Source: Flavobacterium sp. KACC 22761
GTDB taxonomy: Bacteria > Bacteroidota > Bacteroidia > Flavobacteriales > Flavobacteriaceae
NCBI RefSeq assembly: GCF_034058155.1
Contig: NZ_CP139148.1
Coordinates: forward strand, 3,968,001 to 4,032,000
Reading direction: 5' to 3'
DNA: 64,000 bases
In this document: positions 62,434 through 64,000 of the stretch, piece after piece
Position numbering within the stretch: the stretch's first letter is position 1
How the letters are laid out: every line of letters begins with the position of its first letter
The notes under the pieces: generated by a model
Databases searched by the model: none
What the model was told of the DNA's origin: nothing
The model's input: the letters and a program-made list of their open reading frames with translations, nothing else
Made by a program: the position numbers and the translations under genes

Positions 62434-62877
62434 TTACTGGATGTTATTGTTTTTGTCCTTTAGAATTTTTCCATCTTTTGAAAATTCCAAATCAATTGAG
62501 TTTGTCAAATCAACATCCAAATCTTTATGGCCGTAATCGATGTGCGTGATCTTTTCATTTGGATAGTTTTTTGAAATATAATCTCGAATATTGGACGGAA
62601 TAAAATCGGTCGGAATTGGATTTTTCCCTCCGTCAACTTCCCGATACGAGCCATCTTTCCAAAATTCTACTTCGGTTCCATCTTTTAATTTGACTTCATA
62701 ACCTTTTTCACCGTGTTCCGCATCTTTTTGAGCTTTAACGACAGTAGTATAACTAAAATATTTTTGAAGAAATTCTTGAGCTGGTTTTGGCAATTCTGTA
62801 GTTTCATTTTTTTTCTGGGCATTTGCCGTTAGCACTAGACTAAAAAACAATATGGCAATTATATGATATGTTTTCAT
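62434..62877 (-). CDS. PepSY-like (DUF2874) periplasmic protein
   Basis: 147 residues with a Sec signal (MKTYHIIAILFFSLVLTANA). Two copies of the BLIP/PepSY-like motif are visible: EKGYEVKLKDGTEVEFWKDG and DLDVDLTNSIDLEFSKDGKIL, each followed by helix-strand elements with YISKNYPNEKITHIDY. This is the DUF2874/PepSY-like putative inhibitor fold found often in Bacteroidota. Single gene; function unknown. Confidence 0.85.
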   Translation of the reverse strand: MKTYHIIAILFFSLVLTANAQKKNETTELPKPAQEFLQKYFSYTTVVKAQKDAEHGEKGYEVKLKDGTEVEFWKDGSYREVDGGKNPIPTDFIPSNIRDYISKNYPNEKITHIDYGHKDLDVDLTNSIDLEFSKDGKILKDKNNNIQ

Positions 62878-63010
62878 GATTTCTGTCTTTTAAAATTTTG
62901 TATCTAGCTAATTTACAATAACTAACATTGGGTTCAAATGAATTTAAGAAAGCTTTAATTGTTTGCAGAATGCATTTTTAGTACATTTAACATCTTAAAA
63001 CCAGAAAATT

Positions 63011-63418
63011 ATGGAAGATTCAAACAAACAGAAAAACAATGTTGTTCCAAAAGTGACAGGCATTGGCGGTGTTTTCTTTTTTACAGAAAATCCAAAAGAA
63101 ACCAGAGAATGGTATGCTAAAAATTTAGGACTCGAAGTCAATGACTGGGGTTCGACGTTTGAATCTAGAAATTTAGATAATCCAGAAATAAAAGAAGCGC
63201 TTCAATGGAATCCGTTCAAAAAAAATGATGATTATTTTTCACCTTCAAAAAAAGAATTTATGATTAATTATCGCGTTCAAAATATTGAAGGCCTTATAAG
63301 CAAATTAAAAGAAAATGGCGTAACCGTTTTAGATGATATTGCAACTTATGACTACGGCAAATTTGTTCATATTATGGATGCTGACGGCAATAAAATTGAA
63401 CTTTGGGAACCGGTTTAA
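63011..63418 (+). CDS. VOC family protein
   Basis: 135 residues. VTGIGGVFFFTENPKETREWYAKNLGLEV and VHIMDADGNKIELWEP are the start and end of a glyoxalase-type double module. The metal-site Glu is in IELWEP. No substrate evident. A bidirectional terminator follows. Confidence 0.85.
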   Translation: MEDSNKQKNNVVPKVTGIGGVFFFTENPKETREWYAKNLGLEVNDWGSTFESRNLDNPEIKEALQWNPFKKNDDYFSPSKKEFMINYRVQNIEGLISKLKENGVTVLDDIATYDYGKFVHIMDADGNKIELWEPV

Positions 63419-63435
63419 TAAAACGCAACACAATA

Positions 63436-63477
63436 AAAGAAAAGCTCCAAGATCAATCGATTCTGGAGCTTTTCTTT
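63436..63477. terminator. Bidirectional terminator between VOC and SDR genes
   Basis: A 14-bp perfect stem, AAAGAAAAGCTCCA / TGGAGCTTTTCTTT, with a 14-nt loop between convergent genes. Confidence 0.85.
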
Positions 63478-63493
63478 ATTCATAAACTTTAAT

Positions 63494-64000
63494 TTACCAT
63501 GGGCTTTCTTCACTTTCGTCTTCGATGTCGTTGCTGAAAAACTTTCCCGTTGGCCCGTTTTCATCTGTCAAAGTATGTTTGATGATAAAGCTTGCTGCGC
63601 TTTCGACACTTCCAGGTCCGTTAAAATTATTAAAATCGGTCGCAGTATAGCCAGGATCAATTGAATTGACCTTAAATGGCAAATCTTTTAATTCAAAAGC
63701 CAAAGTCACTGTAAAAGCGTTTAAAGCTGCTTTTGATGAAACATACGAAACCGCTTTAAACGGATAATATTTCCAAGTTGGGTCACTGTGCAAAGTAAGT
63801 GAACCAAGACCAGATGTAATATTGCTAATTCTCGGACTTTCTGATTTTTTTAGCAAATCAAGAAATGTTTGAGTCACTCTAATTACGCCAAAGAAATTTG
63901 TATCAAATGTGTCTTGTATATTTTCAATTGAAGTTGTTGAAGAACCTTGTGGCATTGCTCCCAGAACGCCTGCATTATTGATCAAAATATCAAGTTTGCC
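63494..64000 (-). CDS. Short-chain dehydrogenase/reductase, 5' end outside window
   Basis: The frame runs off the right edge of the window. Visible parts: KLDILINNAGVLGAMPQG (NNAG motif), the Ser of SNITSGLGSL, the catalytic YVSSKAALNAF (YxxxK), and the PGYTATDFN loop that follows the cofactor site. This is a classical SDR; the glycine-rich NAD(P) motif at the N-terminus is not in the window. NAD(P)-dependent oxidoreductase of unknown substrate. Confidence 0.9.
   Translation of the reverse strand, partial: GKLDILINNAGVLGAMPQGSSTTSIENIQDTFDTNFFGVIRVTQTFLDLLKKSESPRISNITSGLGSLTLHSDPTWKYYPFKAVSYVSSKAALNAFTVTLAFELKDLPFKVNSIDPGYTATDFNNFNGPGSVESAASFIIKHTLTDENGPTGKFFSNDIEDESEESPW

Overview
The window is AT-rich DNA from a Bacteroidota chromosome, most probably a Flavobacterium or a close relative. 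Pointers are the lipoprotein signal style (short N-terminus ending in SC or CC), a type IX secretion (T9SS) C-terminal sorting domain, TAnnTTTG-type -7 boxes, flavobacterial intergenic palindromes built on CTGAGCG(T/A)AGTCGAAG, and families such as DUF885, DUF294 and fused 2-oxoacid dehydrogenase E1. Genus assignment is inference from these features, not from a database search.

Layout. 1-8.1 kb is core metabolism: end of the branched-chain amino acid operon (ilvB fragment, ilvN, ilvC), acetyl-CoA synthetase, and an opposite-strand pair (cNMP/CBS/DUF294 protein plus a DnaQ-like exonuclease with altered active-site residues). 9.0-38.4 kb is one accessory island, all on the minus strand. In transcription order it holds a T9SS-sorted surface protein (981 aa), then a complete 3325-aa SpvB/TcB-YD-repeat-Rhs protein with its own C-terminal toxin-like tail and a lipoprotein immunity candidate. 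After these comes a graveyard or reservoir of displaced Rhs modules: three orphans that begin at nearly the same residue of the Rhs core, three core stubs without toxin, and one long 1375-aa orphan. Each surviving orphan carries a different C-terminal domain and its own cognate small gene. The array ends at an IS1-family transposase. 38.7-64 kb is ordinary chromosome: MFS exporter, NDH-2, two helicases, MscS channel, DUF885 peptidase, fused E1, 2OG oxygenase, SUI1/YciH, nucleoside phosphorylase, several small enzymes, a choloylglycine-hydrolase-like enzyme, a glycosyltransferase, and a partial SDR.

The most interesting structure is in the island. Between every Rhs module lies a repeat of about 263 bp, with seven full copies, one transposase-linked copy and six partial copies. 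One end is invariant: read on the minus strand it is GGTCACGTTTCAGATTAGGG (here R1, 14 occurrences). It butts directly against whatever lies upstream: a stop codon, the middle of an immunity gene, or the middle of an Rhs core. The other end joins the Rhs core at one fixed codon in the standard copies. All six partial copies keep R1 and lose the other end. Each full copy holds a second R1-like motif (R2, GTATCAGAATAGGGG) and a bidirectional terminator hairpin. The transposase start codon sits directly after an R2 motif. I read this as a cassette system in which toxin/immunity modules are added and displaced, leaving R1-ended scars. The mechanism is unproven.

The cargo is diverse. One C-terminus looks like a lytic transglycosylase with a lipoprotein partner, one like a Tox-REase-5 nuclease with an Imm52-like partner, and one ends in a hydrophobic hairpin with a multi-pass membrane partner, as expected for a pore former. 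Two C-termini are unrecognised, both with lipoprotein partners. Long blocks of identical nucleotides shared between different core copies point to recent gene conversion or recombination among modules.
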